Of a stretch of DNA of 12,239 bases, positions 6,678-12,239 are shown piece by piece. Origin of the DNA: an uncultured bacterium (GTDB lineage: Bacteria > Actinomycetota > Actinomycetes > S36-B12); NCBI GenBank assembly GCA_903896585.1, contig CAITYI010000042.1, positions 1 through 12,239 of the forward strand, in the 5' to 3' direction. The notes under the pieces are model-generated. The model did not search any database, was not told the DNA's origin, and saw nothing but the letters and a program-made list of their open reading frames with translations. A program made the position numbers and the translations under genes. Numbering within the stretch: the first letter of the stretch is position 1; each line of letters starts with the position of its first letter.

Positions 6678-8486
6678 GTGGCAGGTCGGATTCGGGACGA
6701 AGATGTAGCGGAAGTCCGCGAGCGCGCCCGGATTGACGATGTAGTCCGGGAGTACGTCACCCTCAAGCCGGCCGGTGGTGGCTCCATGAAGGGTCTGTGC
6801 CCTTTCCACGATGAACGCTCACCCAGTTTTCATGTCACCCCCAGTCGCGGCATGTGGTATTGCTTCGGGTGTGGTGAAGGGGGGGATCTGCTCAGTTTCA
6901 TTCAGAAAATCGATCATCTTTCCTTCACCGAAGCCGTGGAGAAACTGGCGGACAAAGTTGGCCTGACTTTGCAGTACGTAGACGGTGGGGTCACTCCCAA
7001 TAAACAGCAGGGCCAACGCAAGCGCTTGGTGGAGGCGCACAAAAGCGCAGCAAAGTTTTATCAGGAACAGTTGTCCTCGCCGGAGGCAGAGACGGGCCGA
7101 AACTTTCTGACCGAACGTGGATTTGATGCGCAAGCCGCTCAAACATTTAGTGTGGGCTACGCGCCCCAGGGTTGGGATTCACTCACCAAACACCTCAAGG
7201 GTCTCGGGTTCACCGAAGAGGAGTTACTTGCCGGGGGACTTGTCAGTCAAGGCAATCGGGGGGTGTACGACCGCTTTCGCGGACGCCTGGTGTGGCCGAT
7301 CCGAGATCTGGGTGGCGATGTCATTGGATTCGGTGCCCGCAAACTTTATGAAGACGATGAAGGCCCGAAGTACCTCAACACCCCGGAAACTTCGATCTAT
7401 AAAAAAAGTTCAGTTCTCTACGGGCTCGATATTGCCCGCAAGGAAGTTTCAAAGGAGCAGACTGCGGTCATTGTCGAGGGGTACACCGACGTCATGGCCG
7501 CGCACCTCGCTGGGGTGGGAACAGCGGTAGCGACATGTGGCACCGCATTTGGCACCGAACACATCAAAGTGCTGCGCCGATTACTCATGGACGATGACCG
7601 CATGCGTGGCCAGGTGATTTTCACCTTCGACGGCGATGCCGCCGGCCAGAAAGCAGCCCTTAGGGCATTTGAAGAAGATCAGCGCTTTGTTTCCCAAACA
7701 TTTGTTGCGGTGGAAAAATCAGGTCTTGATCCCTGTGATCTTCGTCTTCAGCACGGTGATTCAGCCGTGCGTGCACTGATTGAGAACAAAGTCCCACTCT
7801 TTGAGTTCGCGATCAAGTCGGTGCTTTCGCAATACGACCTCAACTCCTCTGAAGGCCGGGTCGCAGCACTGCAAGAGAGCGCACCAATTGTTGCCAAGAT
7901 CCGGGACTCAACCCTGCGTCCGGAATACTCGCGCAGACTTGCCGGTTGGCTCGGAATGGATCCAGGCACCGTGATCAAAGCGGTGGGCGGGCGCTCGGCG
8001 CAACCCACTTCAGTCAAGCGTTCAACAATCGGCGCTTCGGTGGAGCGTGAAGCACTCAAAGCCGCGCTGCAATACCCGGAGGCGGTCAGTGAGTGGTTTG
8101 GCAGTGTCGAGGAAACAGCTTTCACCCACGACAAAGCGAGCGCTGTATTTCAGGCGATTGTCTCAGCGGGTGGCCCGCAACCCGGCCGAGACGGCATGCC
8201 GTGGATCGATGCCGTTCTTGCAGCTGCGCCAGACGACGACATTCGGTCAACAATCCGTGAACTAGCAGTAGAACCCATGCCCGCTGAAGCAGGCACCGAT
8301 GAACGCTATGCGGTTGGCATGATTGCGCGCCTTTTAGAAATTGATTCGGCCAAACGGATTGAAGAACTTCGCGGACAGTTAACCCGAGCCGAAGAATCTG
8401 GTGACTCCACTGAAATCATGGGCCAACTATTTGCCCTGGAGACGTATCGCCGGAGTCTGCAAGATATTGCTTTCGGTGAGGGGTAG
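6678..8486 (+). CDS. dnaG: DNA primase DnaG
   Basis: A 602-residue replicative primase that makes RNA primers on single-stranded DNA together with the DnaB helicase. The domains are complete and in order. The N-terminal CHC2 zinc ribbon has Cys41, His44, Cys62 and Cys65 (GLCPFHDERSPSFHV then WYCFGCGEGGD). The catalytic core contains the YAPQGWDSLTKHL and VIGFGARKL segments. The TOPRIM fold has Glu267 (VIVEGYTDVM) and Asp318/Asp320 (FTFDGDAAGQKAA). A C-terminal helicase-binding region of about 150 residues follows. The start MAGRIRDEDVAEVRERARIDDVV is the usual actinobacterial DnaG opening and fixes the GTG at 6678. There is no Shine-Dalgarno, and a TANNNT 12 nt upstream points to leaderless translation. 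A conserved unknown gene follows after 7 bp and is probably co-transcribed. Confidence 0.98.
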   Translation: MAGRIRDEDVAEVRERARIDDVVREYVTLKPAGGGSMKGLCPFHDERSPSFHVTPSRGMWYCFGCGEGGDLLSFIQKIDHLSFTEAVEKLADKVGLTLQYVDGGVTPNKQQGQRKRLVEAHKSAAKFYQEQLSSPEAETGRNFLTERGFDAQAAQTFSVGYAPQGWDSLTKHLKGLGFTEEELLAGGLVSQGNRGVYDRFRGRLVWPIRDLGGDVIGFGARKLYEDDEGPKYLNTPETSIYKKSSVLYGLDIARKEVSKEQTAVIVEGYTDVMAAHLAGVGTAVATCGTAFGTEHIKVLRRLLMDDDRMRGQVIFTFDGDAAGQKAALRAFEEDQRFVSQTFVAVEKSGLDPCDLRLQHGDSAVRALIENKVPLFEFAIKSVLSQYDLNSSEGRVAALQESAPIVAKIRDSTLRPEYSRRLAGWLGMDPGTVIKAVGGRSAQPTSVKRSTIGASVEREALKAALQYPEAVSEWFGSVEETAFTHDKASAVFQAIVSAGGPQPGRDGMPWIDAVLAAAPDDDIRSTIRELAVEPMPAEAGTDERYAVGMIARLLEIDSAKRIEELRGQLTRAEESGDSTEIMGQLFALETYRRSLQDIAFGEG

Positions 8487-8493
8487 CACACCC

Positions 8494-9039
8494 ATGTCCC
8501 CATTCCGCATCCCATTTTTCACAAAGCACCCGAATGAAGTCCAACTTAAGCAAGATGCACTAGCGCTCGGGGTGCCCAAGGGTGAGCGGATCATGGCAAG
8601 TGGCATGGGACCCGCGAAGTATCAGCCACCGGTTGTCATTGCCACCGACCGTGCTCTGTATTTCTCGGGTGTAGATGCAGGTACATCTGCTGACGCCAAA
8701 CCGGTGCGCCTAGCCTGGACCGAGATCACTCGGGCCGGGTGGGAAGAACCCTGGTTGACCATTGACACAGTCCACGGTGAAAAAATCACCTTGCACCTTG
8801 ATCCGGCGGGCGAATTACCGCCTGTAGTGCGTGATCGGGTCACGGCAAGTGTCCTCATTCGCGAGCGGGTTCCCCTCGATATTGGCGGTAGCGTTGTGTG
8901 CGTGGGTAGGCGTGAGCCCGGTAGCGACCGGGTGATGTGGTTGGTCGAATTCGACCCGGACACCGATGTACAGTCAACTGAAATCAGGGCCAGTGCCGAT
9001 CGCGCATTAGGGGAACTGCGAGCCACCCTCGGAGTGTGA
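8494..9039 (+). CDS. Conserved actinobacterial protein of unknown function downstream of dnaG
   Basis: A 181-residue soluble protein with no signal peptide or membrane helix. Residues 46-103 (PPVVIATDRALYFSG, VRLAWTEITRAGW, PWLTIDTVHGEKITLHL) alternate strands in a pattern resembling bacterial PH-like domains, in which 'T-x-x-R-L-Y' is followed by a Trp-containing strand. A second part (PPVVRDRVTASVLIRERVPL) begins helical. No catalytic motif is seen, and I do not assign a function. The frame is open 31 codons upstream into dnaG, but the ATG at 8494 has GTGAGGGG ending about 10 nt before it and lies 7 bp after the dnaG stop, so I use it. Position directly behind dnaG suggests co-transcription, not necessarily a role in replication. 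Confidence 0.82.
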   Translation: MSPFRIPFFTKHPNEVQLKQDALALGVPKGERIMASGMGPAKYQPPVVIATDRALYFSGVDAGTSADAKPVRLAWTEITRAGWEEPWLTIDTVHGEKITLHLDPAGELPPVVRDRVTASVLIRERVPLDIGGSVVCVGRREPGSDRVMWLVEFDPDTDVQSTEIRASADRALGELRATLGV

Positions 9040-9052
9040 TTGCCCCCTGACT

Positions 9053-9061
9053 TGATAGTGT
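9053..9061 (+). promoter_or_regulatory. Candidate extended -10 promoter for tRNA-Asn
   Basis: TGA-TAGTGT fits the extended form TGN-TANNNT. It begins 14 bp past the stop of the preceding gene and would start a transcript about 18 nt before the mature tRNA, a plausible leader for RNase P processing. No good -35 is visible. Confidence 0.4.
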
Positions 9062-9085
9062 TCGTCAGTCAAATCCGTTAGTCAT

Positions 9086-9161
9086 TCCCCCATAGCTCAA
9101 TTGGCAGAGCATTCGACTGTTAATCGAAGGGTTTCTGGTTCGAGTCCAGATGGGGGAGCCA
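9086..9161 (+). tRNA. tRNA-Asn (anticodon GUU)
   Basis: All arms pair. The acceptor is TCCCCCA (9086-9092) with TGGGGGA (9151-9157), then discriminator G9158 and an encoded CCA (9159-9161). The D stem is GCTC/GAGC (9095-9098, 9107-9110). The anticodon stem is TTCGA/TCGAA around loop CTGTTAA, with anticodon GTT at 9119-9121. The variable loop is GGGTT. The T arm is TCTGG-TTCGAGT-CCAGA (9134-9150). At 76 nt including CCA it is a standard elongator tRNA decoding AAC and AAU. Confidence 0.98.
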
Positions 9162-9193
9162 TATCTAAAGTTTGTTGGCAGTGGCTCCTATCC

Positions 9194-9207
9194 CCGTAGA
9201 AATACGG
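9194..9207 (+). other. Small GNRA hairpin after tRNA-Asn
   Basis: CCGTA-GAAA-TACGG is a perfect 5-bp stem with a GNRA tetraloop, 33 nt past the tRNA end and 61 nt before the permease ATG. It is followed by TACTCAATGCTTTT, whose T-run is too distant for a textbook terminator. It may mark the tRNA 3' end or lie in the permease leader. Confidence 0.3.
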
Positions 9208-9267
9208 TACTCAATGCTTTTGGACTCTGCGGAGTATCTTCGAGAGACTCAACGAAAGGTCAATCGA

Positions 9268-10650
9268 ATGCCCGGTTTACGCAGGAATTTAGGTCTCTTA
9301 GGTCTCGTTGCCATTTCACTGGCGGTTATGGGACCGAGCATGGCGGTGTCCCTCAACCCGCAGGCGATTGCAGAACAAGTGGGCGCAGCGGTCCCTCTCA
9401 CATTTATTCTTGCCGCCATTCCACTGGGAATCATTGCGTATTCATTCGTGGTCCTGACTCGGCGTCGTGGTTCAGCAGGTTCACTTTTTGGGTTGGTAGG
9501 TGTTGAGATTGGTCCCCGGGTAGGAACCACTGCTGGCTTGTGGCTCATTACCGCCTACGTCACGTTTACGTCCCTCACGGCAGTTTCTTTCGGCATATTC
9601 ACGACCTCACTCATTGAGGCACTAGGCGGACCAACCTTTCCCAGCTTCGTCCCACTCGTTATCGCTCTGGTGATGGTGCCCATCACCGCATTCCTTGCCG
9701 GGCGAACGATTAAGACGCTAGGTCATGTATTGCTCATTCTTGAAGGACTAACCATGATCGCGATCGTTGTAGTCTGTGGGATCACATTGTCCAAACTCAC
9801 CAATGGTGGCGGTCCACAAGGCCAGACGGTCGATTGGTCAGTTTTCACATTTGAGGGAGTAGCCATCGGCCCGATTGCCCTGGCGCTCACTTTCGCACTG
9901 CTTTCCAGTGCAGGATTTGAAGGCGCTGCGGCCGCAGGTGAAGAAACAAGTAACCCCAAGAAATCTATTCCCCGCGCACTGATCATCGTCACGGTGCTGT
10001 CGAGTTTGTTTTACATTTTTGTCACCACAGTGGCGGTGTGGGCATTTGGAACGGCACCGAATCAACTTGAAAAGTTTTCGGCCTCGGGTTCGCTCCCCGG
10101 TGACCTTGCCAATGTTTATGTCGCCGACGGCATGGGGGACTTGATTACTCTGGGTGGTGCGGTTTCCTCATTCGCCTGTTTAGTTGGTGCTCAGATTGCT
10201 GGGGGACGCATTCTCTTCGCCTTCGGTCGCGATTCGGTTCTGCCTCGGCGCTTTGGCGAACTTTCCGTACAGGGAACCCCAATTCGTGGGAGCTACACCG
10301 TGGGGGCGGCAGCGTTCGTCTTGGTTATTTTCGCAGCCATCGCAACTGCCTTCGATTCTTTCTCCGCTTTTGAGATGGTGAGTGATATGGCAGGGGTTCT
10401 CATCGCGGCCGCCTACGCCACGGCCTGCGCGGCAGCCATGAAAGTGCTTTGGTCAGGCTCACACCGTTGGCTGGCAGTCATCCCAATAATAGGAATCGTG
10501 ATTCTCGCCGCAATTCTTGTGTTGCAGGTATTCCCGTTGCCCTCGGGCTGGGAATTAATCGCCCCGATAGTGGCCATAGTTGCTCTCATTCTCGGAGCAG
10601 TGGTAGGCCGCAAGCGTGGAGAGCGTGCCCAAGAAGCGCTTTCGCTCTAA
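9268..10650 (+). CDS. APC-superfamily amino-acid permease
   Basis: A 460-residue polytopic membrane protein that should import an amino acid or related amine with protons. TM1 has the flexible Gly/Pro segment VMGPSMAVSLNPQAI (about 20-34) typical of the APC fold. The loop RRRGSAGSLFGLVGVEIGPRVG (65-86) matches the conserved TM2-TM3 region. GFEGAAAAGEETSNPKKSIPRAL (about 215-238) is the APC signature of paired acidic residues followed by N-P-x-x-x-I-P-R. Roughly 12 hydrophobic segments and a basic C-terminal tail (GRKRGERAQEAL) are present. The frame is open to a TTG at 9172, but AAAGG 8 nt before the ATG at 9268 gives the better start. The specificity is not visible, and no metabolic gene lies next to it. 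It is 106 bp downstream of tRNA-Asn; cotranscription is possible but unsupported. Confidence 0.92.
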   Translation: MPGLRRNLGLLGLVAISLAVMGPSMAVSLNPQAIAEQVGAAVPLTFILAAIPLGIIAYSFVVLTRRRGSAGSLFGLVGVEIGPRVGTTAGLWLITAYVTFTSLTAVSFGIFTTSLIEALGGPTFPSFVPLVIALVMVPITAFLAGRTIKTLGHVLLILEGLTMIAIVVVCGITLSKLTNGGGPQGQTVDWSVFTFEGVAIGPIALALTFALLSSAGFEGAAAAGEETSNPKKSIPRALIIVTVLSSLFYIFVTTVAVWAFGTAPNQLEKFSASGSLPGDLANVYVADGMGDLITLGGAVSSFACLVGAQIAGGRILFAFGRDSVLPRRFGELSVQGTPIRGSYTVGAAAFVLVIFAAIATAFDSFSAFEMVSDMAGVLIAAAYATACAAAMKVLWSGSHRWLAVIPIIGIVILAAILVLQVFPLPSGWELIAPIVAIVALILGAVVGRKRGERAQEALSL

Positions 10651-10774
10651 TTTAATTGGGCTTTTTTAATGGTCGCGCCCCAGTTTCTCGTGACCGCTCA
10701 CCCGGCTGGTAGGCGTGGGATTTACTCCTAGGTGACGCAAGATCGAATCGTTGGCACTATCCAAGGAAATCGCA

Positions 10775-10803
10775 GTGTCAGTTGGCCCTGCGACTGATAA
10801 TCT
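10775..10803 (+). promoter_or_regulatory. Candidate promoter for the DUF2510/TM2 gene
   Basis: GTGTCA (10775-10780) and TAATCT (10798-10803, fits TANNNT) are separated by 17 bp. A transcript would begin near 10810 and carry a leader of about 60 nt that includes the palindrome CCCGCGGG and AGGGA 5-6 nt before the ATG at 10871. The rest of the 220-bp gap (10651-10870) shows no gene. Confidence 0.45.
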
Positions 10804-10870
10804 AAAAGCGAATTTGTAAAGCCAATGTGCCTGACAGGGGCAACCCGCGGGTAGACAGACAGGGAAGACT

Positions 10871-11779
10871 ATGTCCTCAGAATATTCAGGCGCCACGGGT
10901 GGAAACTTCACACCCGGCCAGACTCAGGTGAACAACGTCGGCAGCATCGGTGCGGTGCTTGCCCTTGTTGCAGGTGCCCTGATGTTCGTCTACATAATTA
11001 TTTCTTGGATTAACTGGTCATTCTTTGAATGGTCGCTCATCCCGGTGGCGATACTTTCCATACTTGGTGGTGCACTGTACATGGCAGGTAAGAGGTCGCC
11101 ACTGCCATGGCTCGTTCTCGCTGCGATTGTGGTTTCACTTTTGCCAATCAATGGCGGACAAATCACGGTGTATTCGATTCCTGGATTGGGGATCTTTAGA
11201 ACTCTTGCTGACTTTGGTGAGTGGGGCTTTTTCAATGGAATAGGCATGCTGTTCTTTTGGGTTGGCTACCTGCTTCTGTTTGTTGCTTTTGTGTTAGGTC
11301 TCATTGCATTCATTCAGCGAGACCGTACGCCTCTTCAAGTCGCGCAAGTTTCCGGTATCGCGAAGCAGCAAGTGGCTACTCAGCAACGGTTTGCCAACGA
11401 TGGCACTGCGATGGCCGGTTGGTTCCCAGATCCGCAAGGCAATCCAGCGGAACGGTTCTGGGATGGTCAGGCCTGGACGGAGCAAACCCGACCCCAAAGC
11501 CAACAATCTGCAGCATTTGCGCCCCCCAACGCATCAGGGCAAGTCACTGTTGATTCAAGCGGTAATCCTGTGAGTCCAAACTCGAGGCTGGTTGCACTAC
11601 TCCTGTGCTTCTTCTTGGGAGGATTGGGAATACATCGGTTCTACGTTGGCAAAGTAGGAACGGGGGTTGCCATGATTTTCACATTGGGTGGTTTAGGTAT
11701 CTGGGCTCTCATTGACTTAATCATGATTGCCGTAGGTTCTTTTAGAGACAAGAGCAATCGTTTGCTCTTGAATTGGTAG
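10871..11779 (+). CDS. DUF2510 and TM2 domain membrane protein
   Basis: A 302-residue membrane protein in three parts. The N-terminal half (about 24-148) has four hydrophobic segments (AVLALVAGALMFVYIIISWI, SLIPVAILSILGGALYMAG, WLVLAAIVVSLLPI, GMLFFWVGYLLLFVAFVLGLIAFI). A DUF2510 motif follows at 182-206 (GWFPDPQGNPAERFWDGQAWTEQTRP), a short Trp-rich module common in Actinobacteria. After a Gln/Ser/Pro linker comes a C-terminal TM2 domain at about 236-297 (SRLVALLLCFFLGGLGIHRFYVGK, TLGGLGIWALIDLIMIAVGSFRD), with its typical G-x-H-R-F-Y turn between two helices. The function of this combination is unknown. The ATG has AGGGA 5-6 nt upstream and the gene ends in tandem stops TAG TAA. It has its own candidate promoter and no same-strand partner downstream in the window. 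Confidence 0.9.
   Translation: MSSEYSGATGGNFTPGQTQVNNVGSIGAVLALVAGALMFVYIIISWINWSFFEWSLIPVAILSILGGALYMAGKRSPLPWLVLAAIVVSLLPINGGQITVYSIPGLGIFRTLADFGEWGFFNGIGMLFFWVGYLLLFVAFVLGLIAFIQRDRTPLQVAQVSGIAKQQVATQQRFANDGTAMAGWFPDPQGNPAERFWDGQAWTEQTRPQSQQSAAFAPPNASGQVTVDSSGNPVSPNSRLVALLLCFFLGGLGIHRFYVGKVGTGVAMIFTLGGLGIWALIDLIMIAVGSFRDKSNRLLLNW
11749..11770 (+). other. Perfect hairpin in the last codons of the TM2 gene
   Basis: CAAGAGCAA-TCGT-TTGCTCTTG is a perfect 9-bp stem with a 4-nt loop, coding for residues about 293-300 and ending 7 nt before the stop codon (TAG at 11777-11779). No T-run follows within 40 nt, so it is not a textbook intrinsic terminator. It could still form a stable mRNA 3' structure. 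Confidence 0.5.
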
Positions 11780-12056
11780 TAAGTGAGAGCAGAAGAGCAC
11801 AGCCACAGTTGCCGAAAAATTTGTTCTCATCAGGTCACCGCATGCTGCATTCAGGATAAAATTGGGTTGTGCTGATTGGGTGAGGGGATACTGTTTGTTT
11901 TCCGTTCAATTATTCGCCCAATATATTCATGTGCTTCGTCAAATGGTCCATCTTCTGTAATGGTGCTGCATTAGGAATTCCTCCATCTCGCGCCCATCAC
12001 GGTGAGTCTGGCCAGCTTGTCCACAGTCTGATTTTGCCGGTGTTTTTGGGTTTGTT

Positions 12057-12075
12057 GCGCCGATAGCGTCGGTGC
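12057..12075. other. Hairpin with a 7-bp stem
   Basis: GCGCCGA-TAGCG-TCGGTGC pairs over 7 positions, one of them a G-T (G-U in RNA) pair on the plus strand, around a 5-nt loop. It stands alone in gene-free DNA and has no T-run. Confidence 0.35.
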
Positions 12076-12126
12076 TGTTGAGGTTGTTTGTTGGTGCACT
12101 GTTGCCCCTTGGTCCCTGGCCTAGGT

Positions 12127-12165
12127 CCTCGAGTCCCGTGAAGTTGTGCGGGAAGTTTCTCGAGG
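12127..12165. other. Bulged hairpin (CCTCGAG ... CTCGAGG)
   Basis: The outer arms CCTCGAG (12127-12133) and CTCGAGG (12159-12165) pair over 7 bp. Directly inside, TCCCG (12134-12138) pairs with CGGGA (12149-12153), leaving a 10-nt loop and a 5-nt AGTTT bulge on the 3' side only. Two nested perfect arms make chance less likely than for a single short stem, and an RNA structure is plausible. Confidence 0.45.
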
Positions 12166-12210
12166 GGATGGGGGGTGATGGGAAGGATGAAACCTTCACC
12201 TAAAGAGGAA

Positions 12211-12232
12211 GGCCCAGCCAATTGGCTGGGCC
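12211..12232. terminator. 22-bp perfect palindrome, possible terminator
   Basis: GGCCCAGCC-AATT-GGCTGGGCC is a perfect GC-rich palindrome. The outer GAGG (12205-12208) and CCTC (12234-12237) extend the pairing past a small asymmetric bulge. Read leftward it is followed by TTCCTCTTT, a broken pyrimidine tract, so it could terminate a minus-strand gene lying beyond the right edge. On the plus strand the window ends before any T-run could be seen. A terminator is the most economical reading; an operator or element end cannot be excluded. Confidence 0.5.
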
Positions 12233-12239
12233 ACCTCAA

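Larger units (their letters stand above)
11780..12239. other. Gene-free right end with several hairpins
   Basis: These 460 bp hold no ORF with a credible start, ribosome site and protein-like composition. The left half (11780-12000) is AT-richer and contains a minus-strand open stretch (11851-11970) of 39 codons without any start codon, ending in a run starting TITEDGPFDEAHEYIGRIIERK, which may be a gene remnant. The right half (12050-12232) carries four inverted repeats: 12057-12075, 12127-12165, 12182-12197 and 12211-12232. A weak plus-strand -10 (TACTGT, 11889-11894) is preceded by TTGTGC at a 16-bp spacing. No match to tmRNA, RNase P RNA, 6S or SRP RNA core motifs was recognised. Confidence 0.5.

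Noticed and set aside
6650..6787. N-terminal extension of the PLP enzyme to an ATG at 6787
   Set aside because: It would overlap 110 bp of dnaG antisense; the extra residues are Arg/Ser/Thr-rich, typical of a shadow frame, and are not part of the conserved enzyme.
10635..10667. Terminator after the APC permease
   Set aside because: AGCG-CTTT-CGCT has only a 4-bp stem and the six-T run (10662-10667) is 15 nt beyond it, too far for a convincing intrinsic terminator.
11939..12199. 86-codon minus-strand ORF in the right-end gap
   Set aside because: Rich in Pro, Asn, Ser and Thr, covers several hairpins, has no ribosome binding site and resembles no family; likely a chance open frame.
12211..12232. 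Palindrome as an insertion-sequence or integron end
   Set aside because: No transposase, target-site duplication or partner repeat is present in the window; a hairpin terminator is simpler.
11997..12239. Minus-strand ORF entering from the right edge
   Set aside because: The translation (SLGEGFILPITPHPLEKLPAQLHGTRGPRPG) is low in protein-like features, spans the 22-bp palindrome and the bulged hairpin, and overlaps the other spurious ORF.

Overview
The window comes from an actinobacterial chromosome of moderate GC (mid-50s per cent by eye). The pointers to Actinobacteria are the dgt-dnaG pairing, a DUF2510+TM2 membrane protein, a DHA2-type drug exporter with a long loop before its last helix, a DusB with the Arg/Pro-rich C-terminal tail common in this phylum, frequent GTG starts and TANNNT-type -10 elements. 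The sequence does not fix the genus. It is mostly housekeeping DNA; I see no integrase, transposase, CRISPR array or defence locus.

Layout. Positions 1-2202 are read leftward: a 14-TM MFS exporter, then HU, then the start of a small zinc-ribbon protein that runs off the left edge and appears translationally coupled to HU. From 2310 rightward come dusB, a DUF218/YdcF-like membrane-anchored protein and dgt (dNTP triphosphohydrolase). A class V PLP-dependent enzyme (5408-6649, minus) sits between dgt and dnaG; it overlaps dgt tail to tail by 12 bp and is divergent from dnaG by only a few tens of bases. dnaG is followed after 7 bp by a conserved protein of unknown function, then tRNA-Asn(GUU) and an APC-family amino-acid permease. 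After a 220-bp promoter-bearing gap comes a DUF2510/TM2 membrane protein. The last 460 bp carry no convincing gene, but hold several hairpins and a 22-bp perfect palindrome.

How it fits together. dgt and dnaG link dNTP turnover to replication priming. HU is a nucleoid protein. dusB and tRNA-Asn concern tRNA. The MFS and APC proteins are membrane transporters. dgt and dnaG share a layout (TANNNT starting exactly 12 nt upstream of a GTG, no Shine-Dalgarno) that suggests leaderless mRNAs. Most other genes have recognisable ribosome binding sites, which in several cases (MFS, APC permease, the gene after dnaG) favour a start downstream of the longest ORF.

No clearly new biological system was found. 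The points most worth a second look are the structured gene-free right end, the matched leaderless starts of dgt and dnaG, the compressed dnaG/aminotransferase divergent region, and the cut-off zinc-ribbon gene behind HU.
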